Source: Pseudomonas lijiangensis
GTDB taxonomy: Bacteria > Pseudomonadota > Gammaproteobacteria > Pseudomonadales > Pseudomonadaceae
Reading direction: 5' to 3'
Assembly (NCBI RefSeq): GCF_018968705.1
Contig: NZ_CP076668.1
Coordinates: 3,049,001 to 3,113,000, forward strand
DNA length: 64,000 bases
Part shown: piece by piece, positions 1 to 8,328 of the stretch
Layout: every line of letters begins with the position of its first letter
Numbering within the stretch: the stretch's first letter is position 1
Translations under genes and position numbers: made by a program
Notes under the pieces: model-generated
What the model saw: the letters and a program-made list of their open reading frames with translations, nothing else
Told to the model about the DNA's origin: nothing
Database searches by the model: none

Positions 1-2
1 AT

Positions 3-203
3 ATCGGCCTGCTGGTCGTGACCCACGATGTGGATGAAGCGCTGTACCTGAGCCACCGGGTACTGGTGATCGGCAACCGTCCCGGCACCATCATCAGAGA
101 GCTGAACGTACCACTCACCTACCCTCGCGACCGTCGCGATGAAACCCTGGCAAGGCTGCGCAGCCAGGCGCTGGAATCGCTGCATGATGCGCGGGTGATT
201 TGA
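3..203 (+). CDS. ABC transporter ATPase, SsuB/TauB-like (3' end only)
   Basis: This is the last 66 residues of an ABC nucleotide-binding subunit whose 5' part lies outside the window. The visible segment carries the switch/H-loop ([10 protein letters not shown]) typical of importer ATPases, followed by a [16 protein letters not shown] stretch. That stretch is characteristic of the nitrate/sulfonate/taurine subfamily, where a Gly-Arg/Asn-Pro turn follows the last beta strand. The frame is open from base 3, and the apparent GTG at 18 is an internal Val codon. Its neighbours are sulfur-scavenging flavoproteins, which fits a role in energising import of an alkanesulfonate-type compound. Substrate and partner genes cannot be seen. 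Confidence 0.8.
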   Translation: MGLLVVTHDVDEALYLSHRVLVIGNRPGTIIRELNVPLTYPRDRRDETLARLRSQALESLHDARVI

Positions 204-209
204 GGCTCT

Positions 210-262
210 GTCGCGGCCAAGGCCCCTCCCACATGATCTGTAGTAAGGGCCTTGCCCGCGAC
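210..262. repeat. REP-like inverted repeat between convergent genes
   Basis: Two 16-nt arms (210-225 and 247-262) pair with one mismatch. The arm begins GTCGCGGCCAAGGCCC. The same sequence family recurs at 40030-40113. It sits between the ends of two convergent genes, where it could act as a bidirectional transcription stop or mRNA stabiliser. Confidence 0.7.
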
Positions 263-276
263 GGGCTATTTGAAGT

Positions 277-1488
277 TCAAAACAACCCTGATGTCGGTGG
301 CTCTGTGCCCTTGAGCTGCCAGGCCCCCACCACAGCAGCCTTCCAGTGACGCGGATTATGGTTGGCCACGGTGCGAGCATTGCGCCAGTGGCGATCAAGG
401 TTATGGCTACGCCCGGTAGTTGAAGCTCCGCCCACATCGAACAGGGTTTCAGCCGCCTTGAGCGCGAGCTCTGCGACCAGATACTGCGCCTGGGCCACCT
501 CGACGGCTGCCTGTTCGACTTCTGCATGCGCCTGCTGCGCGCTCCAGGCCCGGTCGATTGCCTCGGCGGCCTTGAGCACCAGTGCTTCGGCAGCGTAGGC
601 CCGGGCGGAAATATCGCCCACAGCCAGTTCCACATAAGGATCGTCCACCGAACGACGGGCGCTGCTGTGCTTGATCGGTCGCGCATGCTCCCTGGCAAAA
701 CGCACCGCATCGTCCAGTGCGTTGCGGGCAATACCGGCCTGTACCGTGCCAAGGAATAGTTGCAGAAACGGCGTGACGATGGTGCGCTTGCCCTCTTCCA
801 CTGTACGGGTTCGAATGTCACCGGCCTCGACCCGCACGTTCTGCAGATGAGTCGTGCCACTGGCCGTCAGACGCTGACCCATGGCATCGAAGTCGTCGAG
901 CAGTACCAGGCCTTCACGGTCGCGAGGCAGAACGAATGACACCGGCTGCTCATCCTCGTCCAGTGCCACCGCGCTGACCCAGTCGGCAAACAGCGCACCC
1001 GTGCTGTAGAACTTGCTGCCATTGGCCCGATAATGATCGCCCTCACGCACCAGCCGCGCAGCAATCGATCCATTGGCTCCACCCAGTTCCCAACCGGCAT
1101 TGCCGATCACTGCGCCTTCAAGGTAGCGGGCAAACCAGCGCTCACGTTCGACCTCGGCATCTTCAGTCGTGGCTACCAGCAGCCCCTCGACAAAGGCCAG
1201 CCCGGGACGCAAGGCCTGGGCAACGTTGGAATCCACCGACGCGATGCGCAGCAGCAACTCAATGACATCCCGCACGCTGCCGCCAGGGCCACCATGGCTT
1301 TTGGGGATACGCACGGTATACAGGCCGGCAGCCGCCAGTTGGGCGATGGCCTCGAAAGGCAATTGCCGCTCGCGTTCACGCTGTGCCGCGCCCGCGCCGA
1401 TGGCCGGCAGCAGCGCAGTGATACGGGCCTTGAGCTCAACGATGCTGGCAGCAGGCGGCTGCGGGGTAAAACGTTGAAAAGTGGTCAT
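277..1488 (-). CDS. SfnB-like acyl-CoA-dehydrogenase-fold flavoprotein (distal copy)
   Basis: The 403-residue protein belongs to the acyl-CoA dehydrogenase superfamily, in the SfnB/DszC-like branch used for sulfur acquisition and FMNH2-dependent desulfurisation. Supporting features are the N-terminal helical domain (RIPKSHGGPGGSVRDV, residues about 62-77), the central beta domain (FYSTGALFADWVSAVA) and the C-terminal HWRNARTVANHNP motif shared by this branch. A GAGGA ribosome site lies 7 nt before the ATG. It is the last gene of the minus-strand operon, 14 nt after the transporter ATPase stop. A second paralogue is encoded at 8329-9594. Family assignment is firm. The substrate, and whether it is an oxidase or a monooxygenase, is unknown. 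Confidence 0.85.
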   Translation of the reverse strand: MTTFQRFTPQPPAASIVELKARITALLPAIGAGAAQRERERQLPFEAIAQLAAAGLYTVRIPKSHGGPGGSVRDVIELLLRIASVDSNVAQALRPGLAFVEGLLVATTEDAEVERERWFARYLEGAVIGNAGWELGGANGSIAARLVREGDHYRANGSKFYSTGALFADWVSAVALDEDEQPVSFVLPRDREGLVLLDDFDAMGQRLTASGTTHLQNVRVEAGDIRTRTVEEGKRTIVTPFLQLFLGTVQAGIARNALDDAVRFAREHARPIKHSSARRSVDDPYVELAVGDISARAYAAEALVLKAAEAIDRAWSAQQAHAEVEQAAVEVAQAQYLVAELALKAAETLFDVGGASTTGRSHNLDRHWRNARTVANHNPRHWKAAVVGAWQLKGTEPPTSGLF

Positions 1489-1502
1489 GGGCAGTCCTCA
1501 GC

Positions 1503-3224
1503 CTAGATGGCGATTTTCCAGAGACGTGATTCATCGAATACGTCAAAAGCTTCGTGTTCCGGGTCCAGCGGCGGCACGACCAGCTCCGTGCCGCTACCCG
1601 GCAGGCGCGGAACAGAGCCAAGCAGGCGCTGGGTGTATTCATGGGCAGGCTGTGTGAAAAGCTGCTCAGCGGCAGCCAGCTCGACGACCTGACCGTGACG
1701 CATCACCAGCACGTTGTCGCTGACATGACGAATCACCCCCAGGTCGTGGGAAATGAACAGATAGGCCAGCCCCAGTTCCTGCTGCAGGTCAGCCAGCAGG
1801 TCCAGCACTTGTGCCTGCACCGAAACATCCAGCGCCGATACCGGTTCGTCGCAGATGATCAGCTTTGGCTCGCTGGCAATCGCCCGGGCAATCGCCACCC
1901 GCTGGCGCTGACCACCGGACAGCTGCAAGGGCCGTCGCCGGGCCAGCTCAGGCGGCAATCGCACCTGACTCAGCAGATGGCTGATCCGCGCCGGACGCTG
2001 ACTCACCTCGACGCCCGCAACATGCAGCGCATCGTCGAGGATCTGCATCACGCTCCAGCGTGGGTCGAATGAACCGAGAGGATCCTGATAGATGACACTG
2101 ATTTCCCGCCTCAGCGGTCTGCGCCGGTTTTCATCGATGGCATTGCCGGGCAGGTTCCAGGGTTGACCGCGATACAGCACCTGGCCGGCATCGGGTTGCA
2201 ACAGGCCAAGGGCGATGCGGGCTACCGTGGTCTTGCCAGAGCCCGACTCACCGACAATGCCCAGGGTCTGCCCGGCGCGCAGCTCGAAACCGACGTTCTG
2301 CACCACCTGACGAAGCTGGCCGTCCGGCCCCAGATAGCGCTTGCCAATACCTTGTGCCTGAAGCAGCACTTGCCCCGCCTCACTGCTTCTGACAGGCAGT
2401 ATCGGGCGCTGCACGCCCGGCCTTTCGGGAGACAGGCGACTGCCGCGAGGGTGCTCGGACGGCACGGCCGCCAGTAACTCTCGGGTGTAGGGATGTTGCG
2501 GCTTGCTCAGGACCTGTTGCATCGGCCCTTGCTCGACCACTTCGCCATGACGCAGCACCACCACGTCGTCCGCCAGTTGCGCCACCACTGCCAGGTCATG
2601 ACTGATGATCAGCAACGAAGCACCACGGGCCTTGATCTGCTGGAAGACTTCAAGAATCTGCGCCTGCACCGTAGCGTCCAGGGCCGTGGTCGGCTCGTCG
2701 GCAATCACCAGCGCCGGGTCCATGGCCAATGCACTGGCAATCAACGCTCGCTGGCGTAAACCGCCGGATAACTGGCCGGACCGCTGGCGGGCTCGCAATG
2801 CAACATCGGGCACGCCAACCCGCTCCAACAGTTCCAGTACACGAGCACCTCGCTGCTGCCGATTACCGAAACCATGGGTCTCCAGCACTTCGAGGATTTC
2901 CTTGCCCACCGGCCGTAGCGGATCAAGAGACACCAGAGCATCCTGCAGGACAAAGCCGATGTCCTTGCCACGCACCCCACGCCACTGGCGCTCGCTGAGA
3001 GCAAGCAGGTCATGCTCACCAAAACTCAGCCTGCGGGCCGCCACGTCAGCACGATTGCCCGTCAGGCCCACGAGACTGCGGGCACTGACGCTCTTGCCCG
3101 AACCGGACTCGCCCACCAGCGCCACACAACGACCGGGCGCCAGAGTAAAAGACAGATCCTGCACCACGCTTCGGCCTTCAAACGCGATGCTCAGGCCTTC
3201 GACAATCAGGGTCTTGTCACTCAT
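1503..3224 (-). CDS. Fused double-ATPase subunit of a peptide/opine-class ABC importer (DppD-DppF type)
   Basis: The 573-residue protein contains two complete ABC ATPase units in one chain. Each has a Walker A GESGSGKS/T loop (near residues 37 and 302). Each also has a signature motif (LSGGLRQR and LSGGQRQR), a Walker B followed by DEP, and an H-loop (SHDLAVV and SHDLGVI). Each half ends in the oligopeptide-type C-terminal extension (HPYTRELLAAVP and HEYTQRLLGSVP). It would power the two permeases encoded immediately upstream. Its ATG overlaps the permease stop by 4 nt (ATGA), indicating translational coupling. The fused DppDF architecture is common in proteobacterial family-5 importers. Proximity to SfnB and LLM flavoproteins suggests an organosulfur or modified-peptide substrate, which is inference. 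Confidence 0.92.
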   Translation of the reverse strand: MSDKTLIVEGLSIAFEGRSVVQDLSFTLAPGRCVALVGESGSGKSVSARSLVGLTGNRADVAARRLSFGEHDLLALSERQWRGVRGKDIGFVLQDALVSLDPLRPVGKEILEVLETHGFGNRQQRGARVLELLERVGVPDVALRARQRSGQLSGGLRQRALIASALAMDPALVIADEPTTALDATVQAQILEVFQQIKARGASLLIISHDLAVVAQLADDVVVLRHGEVVEQGPMQQVLSKPQHPYTRELLAAVPSEHPRGSRLSPERPGVQRPILPVRSSEAGQVLLQAQGIGKRYLGPDGQLRQVVQNVGFELRAGQTLGIVGESGSGKTTVARIALGLLQPDAGQVLYRGQPWNLPGNAIDENRRRPLRREISVIYQDPLGSFDPRWSVMQILDDALHVAGVEVSQRPARISHLLSQVRLPPELARRRPLQLSGGQRQRVAIARAIASEPKLIICDEPVSALDVSVQAQVLDLLADLQQELGLAYLFISHDLGVIRHVSDNVLVMRHGQVVELAAAEQLFTQPAHEYTQRLLGSVPRLPGSGTELVVPPLDPEHEAFDVFDESRLWKIAI

Positions 3225-4084
3225 GGCAGGCGTCCCTCAAGGCGTTGTTGGATATAGCGACCGGTCACGGTGGTGGACAGCGTGGTCAGCACGATGAACA
3301 GGCCCGGAAAGAAGGTGAGCCACCAGGCATTGGCGATGAAGTCACGCCCCATGGACAGCATGGTTCCCCACTCGGGGGCTGGCGGCTGGGCGCCCATCCC
3401 CAGAAAACTCAGGGCCGAAGCCCAGACAATCGCTTGCCCCACGCCCATGGTCAGCGTGACCACCAGCGGGCGCATGGCGTTGGGCAGTAACTGGCGCAGC
3501 ACGATGCGCGAGACCGGATGCCCCAGCGCCCGCGCCGCTTCGATATAACCGGCATTGCGCACGGCCAGGACCTGGCCGCGAACCATCCGCGCATAACCGG
3601 GAGCAGCCCCGAGGCCGGTGGCCACAATCAACGGGCCGATACCACTGCCGAACACCGTCACGAACAACAGAGCCAGCACCAGGCTCGGGAATGCAAACAG
3701 CACCTCCAGCAACCAGCCCACCCAGCGATCGATCCACGCACTACCCAGCCCTCCCAGCAGACCGAGGCTGACGGCAATGGCCATCGCCAGGGCTGTAGCG
3801 GCGACACCGATGAACAGGCTTTCGCGAGTGCCGTAGACAATCCGGGCAAAGATGTCGCGCCCCGACTGATCGGTGCCCAGCCAATGCGCCCAGCCCGGTG
3901 CCTGGAATGCCTCGCGGGGGACAATGGCCAGCGGATCGATGCTCGTGAACAGTTGCGGGGCCAGCGCCGCCAGCAGCAGTGCCGCAAGAAACAACAGCGC
4001 CAGGCTCGCACCCAGAGGTGGAAGATGAAGACGCCGTTGCCGACGCAACGGGCTGAAGGTCTGGTCAAGCGTCAGGTCGCTCAT
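3221..4084 (-). CDS. ABC importer inner-membrane permease, DppC/OppC type
   Basis: The protein has 287 residues, counting from the ATG at 4084. That start is chosen because it overlaps the upstream permease stop (ATGA) and follows an AGGAG site. The longer reading from 4117 adds 11 unlikely residues. The N-terminal OppC segment is followed by the PxGWAHWLGTDQSGRDIFARIVYGTRESLFIG-type region, the signature of DppC/OppC/NikC proteins. About six hydrophobic segments and an EAA loop (YIEAARALGHP) for ATPase docking are present. It forms the channel heterodimer with the next gene upstream and is energised by the double ATPase downstream. Confidence 0.92.
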   Translation of the reverse strand: MSDLTLDQTFSPLRRQRRLHLPPLGASLALLFLAALLLAALAPQLFTSIDPLAIVPREAFQAPGWAHWLGTDQSGRDIFARIVYGTRESLFIGVAATALAMAIAVSLGLLGGLGSAWIDRWVGWLLEVLFAFPSLVLALLFVTVFGSGIGPLIVATGLGAAPGYARMVRGQVLAVRNAGYIEAARALGHPVSRIVLRQLLPNAMRPLVVTLTMGVGQAIVWASALSFLGMGAQPPAPEWGTMLSMGRDFIANAWWLTFFPGLFIVLTTLSTTVTGRYIQQRLEGRLP

Positions 4085-5073
4085 GAGTTCGGCTCCTGTT
4101 GCCGTGGGTCGATCCATTGATAAAGCAGGTCCACCAGAATATTGGCCAGTACATAGCTCGCAGCCACCACCAGACTGATGCCAATCACCAAAGGCAGGTC
4201 CTGAGCCTGTACCGCCTGATACAACTGGCGACCGACACCCTTGCGGGAAAAGATCACCTCGCAGACCACCGCGCCACTGATCAGCGCACCAATGGCCCAG
4301 CCGGAAAGTGATACACCCGGCAGCAGCGCATGACGCAAGGCATGCCTGAAACGCACCGCCAGATCGCTCAAGCCTCGGGTTCGGGCGGTCAGTACAAAGG
4401 GTTGATCCAGCGTCAGCTCCAGGGATTCACGGGTGACCTGGGCAATGAAACCTGCCAGTGGAATGGCCAGCGAAAAGGCAGGCAGCACCAGGCTTGCCAG
4501 ACTGTCGCTACCGGCAGGCGGAAACCAGCGCAGCCCAAAGGCAAATACCGCGAGCAGTACGACCCCAAGCCAGAAATGCGGCAAGGCAGCACTCAGGGTT
4601 TCGGCGAACGATGCCGCGCCGCCGATCAGCCGGCCGCGCCCTGAAGTGACAACCGTCAGCAGCAGGACCAACACCCAGGCCAGTGCCAGCGATGCCAGGG
4701 TCAGTTCCAGAGTCGCACCACCCTGCTCGGCCAGCACGCGGGTCACCGGCTGATGCTGGGAATAGGAACTCCCCAGATCCCCCTGCAGCAACCGCCCCAG
4801 ATAAACCACGTATTGCACCGCCAACGGCTTGTCGAGGCCGTATTCCTGGCGCGTGGCTTCGATGGTTTCCGCGGTCGGGTTGCCGCTGGGGCCACCCAGA
4901 ATGGCCAGGACCGGATCGCCCGGCATCAGACGCAGGGCGAAAAAGGTCAGGGTTGCCACGGCCCACAGCACCATCACCCCGCCCGCCACACGAATGGCGG
5001 CACGACGACCGAGGGCGGTCAGGCGTTGGCGACGGGGATCAACCACCTCCAGAGAGGTTGCACTTGTACTCAT
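4081..5073 (-). CDS. ABC importer inner-membrane permease, DppB/OppB type
   Basis: The protein has 330 residues, counting from the ATG at 5073. This ATG overlaps the upstream stop (ATGA). An ATG four codons earlier (5085) is possible but lacks a better ribosome site. The sequence shows the DppB hallmarks: a first membrane helix followed by the FFALRLMPGDPV motif, a long periplasmic loop (PTAETIEATRQEYGLDKPLAVQY) and the EAA-like FVLTARTRGLSDLAVRFRHALRHALLPG loop. It pairs with the DppC-type protein to form the translocation pore. The gene is part of a tightly overlapping cassette of binding protein, two permeases and an ATPase. Confidence 0.92.
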   Translation of the reverse strand: MSTSATSLEVVDPRRQRLTALGRRAAIRVAGGVMVLWAVATLTFFALRLMPGDPVLAILGGPSGNPTAETIEATRQEYGLDKPLAVQYVVYLGRLLQGDLGSSYSQHQPVTRVLAEQGGATLELTLASLALAWVLVLLLTVVTSGRGRLIGGAASFAETLSAALPHFWLGVVLLAVFAFGLRWFPPAGSDSLASLVLPAFSLAIPLAGFIAQVTRESLELTLDQPFVLTARTRGLSDLAVRFRHALRHALLPGVSLSGWAIGALISGAVVCEVIFSRKGVGRQLYQAVQAQDLPLVIGISLVVAASYVLANILVDLLYQWIDPRQQEPNS

Positions 5074-6716
5074 TTCGTCACCCATGAGTCATAGAGATAA
5101 GTCACCGCCAGCGAAGGCTCCAGCCGCACGCCGTGGGCCGTCTTGTAAATGCCAAGCCGGGTGCTTTGCGGGTAGGTGGTCAGTTCCAGATATTGCCCGG
5201 CGATCTGCTTCTGGGCTTCGTAATAGATCTTGCGACGCTGCTCGGGGTCCTGAGTGGCCAGGGCACTTTCGATCAGCGCATCGAATCCGGCGTCGGCATA
5301 ACCCGCGGTGTTCTGGTGGTAGCCGCCAACGCCGGCAGGCTGGACAAACGCGGAGCTGAAGATGATCCGCAGTACATCGGGGGTATTGGTGTTCCAGTAG
5401 CCGATGCGGATGTCGTAATCCCAGGCAGCCTGACGCGCCGTGGACTGCACATCGCTCATCTGATCCATCACCAGATCGATGCCGACCTGACGGGTCGTTG
5501 CCTGAACCTGCTCCCACAAGGTCACTTCAGACGGGGGCGTGCGAGAACCGATCAGCACCACGGCTCGCAGACGCTTGCCATTTCTGGTGCGGTAGCCCTC
5601 GGCATCACGACCTGTCCAGCCAGCTTCATCGAGCAACTGCGCGGCGCGGGCCGGGTCATAGTCCTGAACACGTTCGAAGTCCGGGCTATAGAATGGCGTC
5701 GCTACGCTCAGCGGACCGCCAGCCCTTTGAAACTCGCCGAAATAGACACTCTTGAGCGCCCCCTCCACATCGGCGCTGCGCACGAAGGCCTCGCGTACCC
5801 GCAGATCGTCGAAGGGTGCCCGGCGAATATTGAAGGTGCCATTGGTGGGGTTGCCCGGACGCTGGGAGATGATCAGTTTCAAATCCGGGTTGCGTCGCGC
5901 TGCCTCATGGGACTCAGGCGGCAGAGCCTCGATCACGTCCACCTCACCGGCTTGCAGGGAGGCAAAACGTACCGAAGGCTCCTGAATGAATTTCCAGACA
6001 ATGCCTTCCAGATAGGCCGGCCCCTGATGCCGAGCCGTGGGCGGCGCCCAGTTGTAGTCGGGGTTGCGCGCAAGCTGGACGTGGCTCTGCCGTTCCCACT
6101 TGACCACCTTGAACGGCCCGCTGCCCACCGGGCTTTCGCAGTTGGCATCGCGGCTGCGCGCCAGCGCCGTGGGCGACTGGATACCGAGGAACCCCTGGGC
6201 CAGCACTTCCAGAAACGCGGCATAAGGCGTGGCCAGATGCACGATGGCGGTGTGGTCATCCACGACCTCGGTGCTGCGGTACTGACGAATATAGCCACCG
6301 GCGGTGCTGGACTGGGTCTTGGGATTGGAAATGTGATCGAGGTTGGCCTTCAGGGCCGCGGCGTTGAATGGCGTGCCGTCGGTGAAGTGCACGTCATTGC
6401 GCAGATGGAAGGTATAACTCAGCCCGTCGGGCGAGACTTCCCAGCTCTTGGCCAGCCAGGGACCGATACGGCCTTCGCTGTCCATGGACACCAGCGAGTC
6501 AAGATACTGCTGGGCGACGAACACCTGGGGCATGTCGCCCGCCACATGAGGATCGAGGCAGGTAGGCTCACGGTCAGTGGCGTACACCAGCGTGCCGCCG
6601 TGCACCGGCTGGTCGCTCTGGGTCGCGACTTTTTCGGCACGCTCGCAACCGGTCAACGCCAGGGCCAGTGCCGAGACGGCAAATAAAGGGATGAAAGGAC
6701 GGATATCGAATTTCAA
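5070..6716 (-). CDS. Family-5 extracellular solute-binding lipoprotein
   Basis: This protein is about 548 residues and is the periplasmic receptor of the adjacent peptide-class ABC importer. A lipoprotein signal is visible: a hydrophobic run ending in the lipobox LTGC, with the Cys as the mature N-terminus. The SBP_bac_5 core includes the early PTCLDPHVAGD segment, the KSWEVSPDGLSYTFHLRNDVHFTDGTPF motif and a late ARAAQLLDEAGW repeat. I place the start at a TTG (6716) preceded by GGGAG at 5-nt spacing, which gives a normal-length signal peptide. ATGs at 6737 and 6797 are alternatives. Ligands of this family are peptides, opines, nickel chelates or similar. The actual ligand is not predictable here. 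Confidence 0.88.
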   Translation of the reverse strand: MKFDIRPFIPLFAVSALALALTGCERAEKVATQSDQPVHGGTLVYATDREPTCLDPHVAGDMPQVFVAQQYLDSLVSMDSEGRIGPWLAKSWEVSPDGLSYTFHLRNDVHFTDGTPFNAAALKANLDHISNPKTQSSTAGGYIRQYRSTEVVDDHTAIVHLATPYAAFLEVLAQGFLGIQSPTALARSRDANCESPVGSGPFKVVKWERQSHVQLARNPDYNWAPPTARHQGPAYLEGIVWKFIQEPSVRFASLQAGEVDVIEALPPESHEAARRNPDLKLIISQRPGNPTNGTFNIRRAPFDDLRVREAFVRSADVEGALKSVYFGEFQRAGGPLSVATPFYSPDFERVQDYDPARAAQLLDEAGWTGRDAEGYRTRNGKRLRAVVLIGSRTPPSEVTLWEQVQATTRQVGIDLVMDQMSDVQSTARQAAWDYDIRIGYWNTNTPDVLRIIFSSAFVQPAGVGGYHQNTAGYADAGFDALIESALATQDPEQRRKIYYEAQKQIAGQYLELTTYPQSTRLGIYKTAHGVRLEPSLAVTYLYDSWVTK

Positions 6717-6859
6717 GATCGCTCCCGGGGATGACATGTCCGATGGCTTGGCACGGGCTGATAGCAGAGGTATTGCAGGTCCCGTGCCGACTCTCAAACC
6801 ATTGAATTCATTGACTTAAAGATAAGGACCAGTGATGACTGACCAACAAAGTGTCCACG

Positions 6860-6881
6860 GGCTGTTGCTGCTGCAACAGCC
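6860..6881 (-). terminator. Hairpin just downstream of the LLM monooxygenase
   Basis: A perfect 9-bp stem (GGCTGTTGC arms) with a 4-nt loop lies 13 nt after the monooxygenase stop, in the only sizeable gap (178 nt) of this operon. There is no clear T-run on the minus strand. It may attenuate rather than terminate, separating enzyme expression from transporter expression. Confidence 0.35.
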
Positions 6882-6894
6882 GCCGACTGCTGGT

Positions 6895-8307
6895 TCATGA
6901 CGTTTCTGGCGCCGCAAAGCGCAGCGGCTGCAAGGGTTGACTCAGTGCGGCAGGATCGCGGTAGCGCGCTGCCGGATGGTTGTCTGGCAAACGCGACTGC
7001 CCTGCCCCGAACAGCCTTTCGCGCAGTGTTTCGCCGGGGGTATAGCGCTCGCGGAAACGACCACGGCGCCGCAACTCAGGAACCACCAGGTCGATGAAGT
7101 CCCGGGCCGTCTCGAACGACAGGTATTGGCGCAGGTTGATACCGTCGATGCCGTCCACATCCAGCCAGCGCTCGATCTCGTCGGCGACTACGGTCGGTGT
7201 CCCGGCAACGAAGTAACGATCCTCCTGCAATCCTGAAAAGCTGCCGAGCATTTCAGCCACTGTGGTATCCGGCCCGAAACGATTGAGCGAACCCCAGCCG
7301 ATATCGCCACGCTTGATGATGCTGGACAGTCGTTCATGGGGCGGATATGCCTTCAGGTCGATGCCCATCTGGGCATGGGCCATCCCGCCATCGGCACTGA
7401 TCAGGCGACGATAGCTGTCGAGCTTGGCCGACACCTCTGCATCGTTGCGCCCGACGATCACCCCTGCCTGAACAATGAACTTGATGCCTGCAGGATCGCG
7501 GCCCTGTTCCTCGGTATTGCGGCGCATGGTGGTGATATTGCGCCGCACATCCTCATGGGTGACGCCGCCGGTAAACACCACTTCGGCATGTCGCCCCGCA
7601 AAAGCCGAACCCGCCGGAGAGCCCGTGGCCTGGAACAGCACAGGCGTACGCTGCCGCGACGGCTGGCACAGGTGCGGGCCGGCAACCTTGAAGTGCTCAC
7701 CGACATGGTTGATGTAGCGAACCTTCGACGGATCGGTGTAGATACGCCGCTCGCGATCCTGAATCACCGCATCGTCGTCCCAGGAGCCTTCCCAAAGTTT
7801 GTAGAGCACGTCGAGATATTCGTCGGCGATCTCGTAGCGATGGTCGTGGGGCACTTCCTGATCCAGCCCGAAATTGCGGGCGGCGTTGGGCAGATAGGAC
7901 GTGACGATATTCCAGCCAACCCGGCCCTTGGTCAGGTGATCCAGAGTGCTCATGCGCCGGGCAAAGCTGAACGGCGGCTCGTAGGTGGTGGAAAAGGTCA
8001 CGCCGAAACCCAGCTCACGGGTCACTGCCGCCATGGCCGGGACCAGCAGCATCGGATCGTTGCTGGGCACTTGCAACCCTTCACGCAAAGCGGTTTCCGG
8101 GCCATTGCGGAAACGGTCGTAGACGCCCACCACATCGGCCAGAAAGACACCGTCGAAAGTGCCGTATTCCAGCAACTGGGCCAGCTCGGTCCAGTAGTCC
8201 AGGTCGTTGAAACGGTGGCGGTTATTGTCCGGGTGAACCCACATGCCATGGGTGATATGGCTGACGCAGTTCATCTCGAACAGGTTGACGTGCAATTGTT
8301 TAGGCAT
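6895..8307 (-). CDS. LLM-class FMN-dependent monooxygenase (NtaA/SnaA/DszA/SfnG-like)
   Basis: The 470-residue protein is a member of the bacterial luciferase-like flavin monooxygenases. Evidence includes the N-terminal FEMNCVSHITHGMWVHPDN block, the LLEYGTFDGVFLADVVGVYD strand-helix and LGFGVTFSTTYEPPFSFARR. Also present is the KGRVGWNIVTSYLPNAARNFG motif, which is highly typical of the NtaA/SnaA/DszA subfamily. Such enzymes use FMNH2 from a separate reductase and O2 to cleave C-S or C-N bonds in compounds such as sulfonates, dibenzothiophene sulfone or nitrilotriacetate. It lies 21 nt after an SfnB-like gene and is encoded with a transporter, so a peripheral organosulfur-use pathway is likely. 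No flavin reductase gene is visible in the window. Confidence 0.9.
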   Translation of the reverse strand: MPKQLHVNLFEMNCVSHITHGMWVHPDNNRHRFNDLDYWTELAQLLEYGTFDGVFLADVVGVYDRFRNGPETALREGLQVPSNDPMLLVPAMAAVTRELGFGVTFSTTYEPPFSFARRMSTLDHLTKGRVGWNIVTSYLPNAARNFGLDQEVPHDHRYEIADEYLDVLYKLWEGSWDDDAVIQDRERRIYTDPSKVRYINHVGEHFKVAGPHLCQPSRQRTPVLFQATGSPAGSAFAGRHAEVVFTGGVTHEDVRRNITTMRRNTEEQGRDPAGIKFIVQAGVIVGRNDAEVSAKLDSYRRLISADGGMAHAQMGIDLKAYPPHERLSSIIKRGDIGWGSLNRFGPDTTVAEMLGSFSGLQEDRYFVAGTPTVVADEIERWLDVDGIDGINLRQYLSFETARDFIDLVVPELRRRGRFRERYTPGETLRERLFGAGQSRLPDNHPAARYRDPAALSQPLQPLRFAAPETS

Positions 8308-8328
8308 AGCGCTCTCCTTGAATGGCGT

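Noticed and set aside
5133..6686. 517-codon plus-strand frame opposite the solute-binding lipoprotein
   Set aside because: This is an antisense shadow of a clear SBP family-5 gene with a lipobox.
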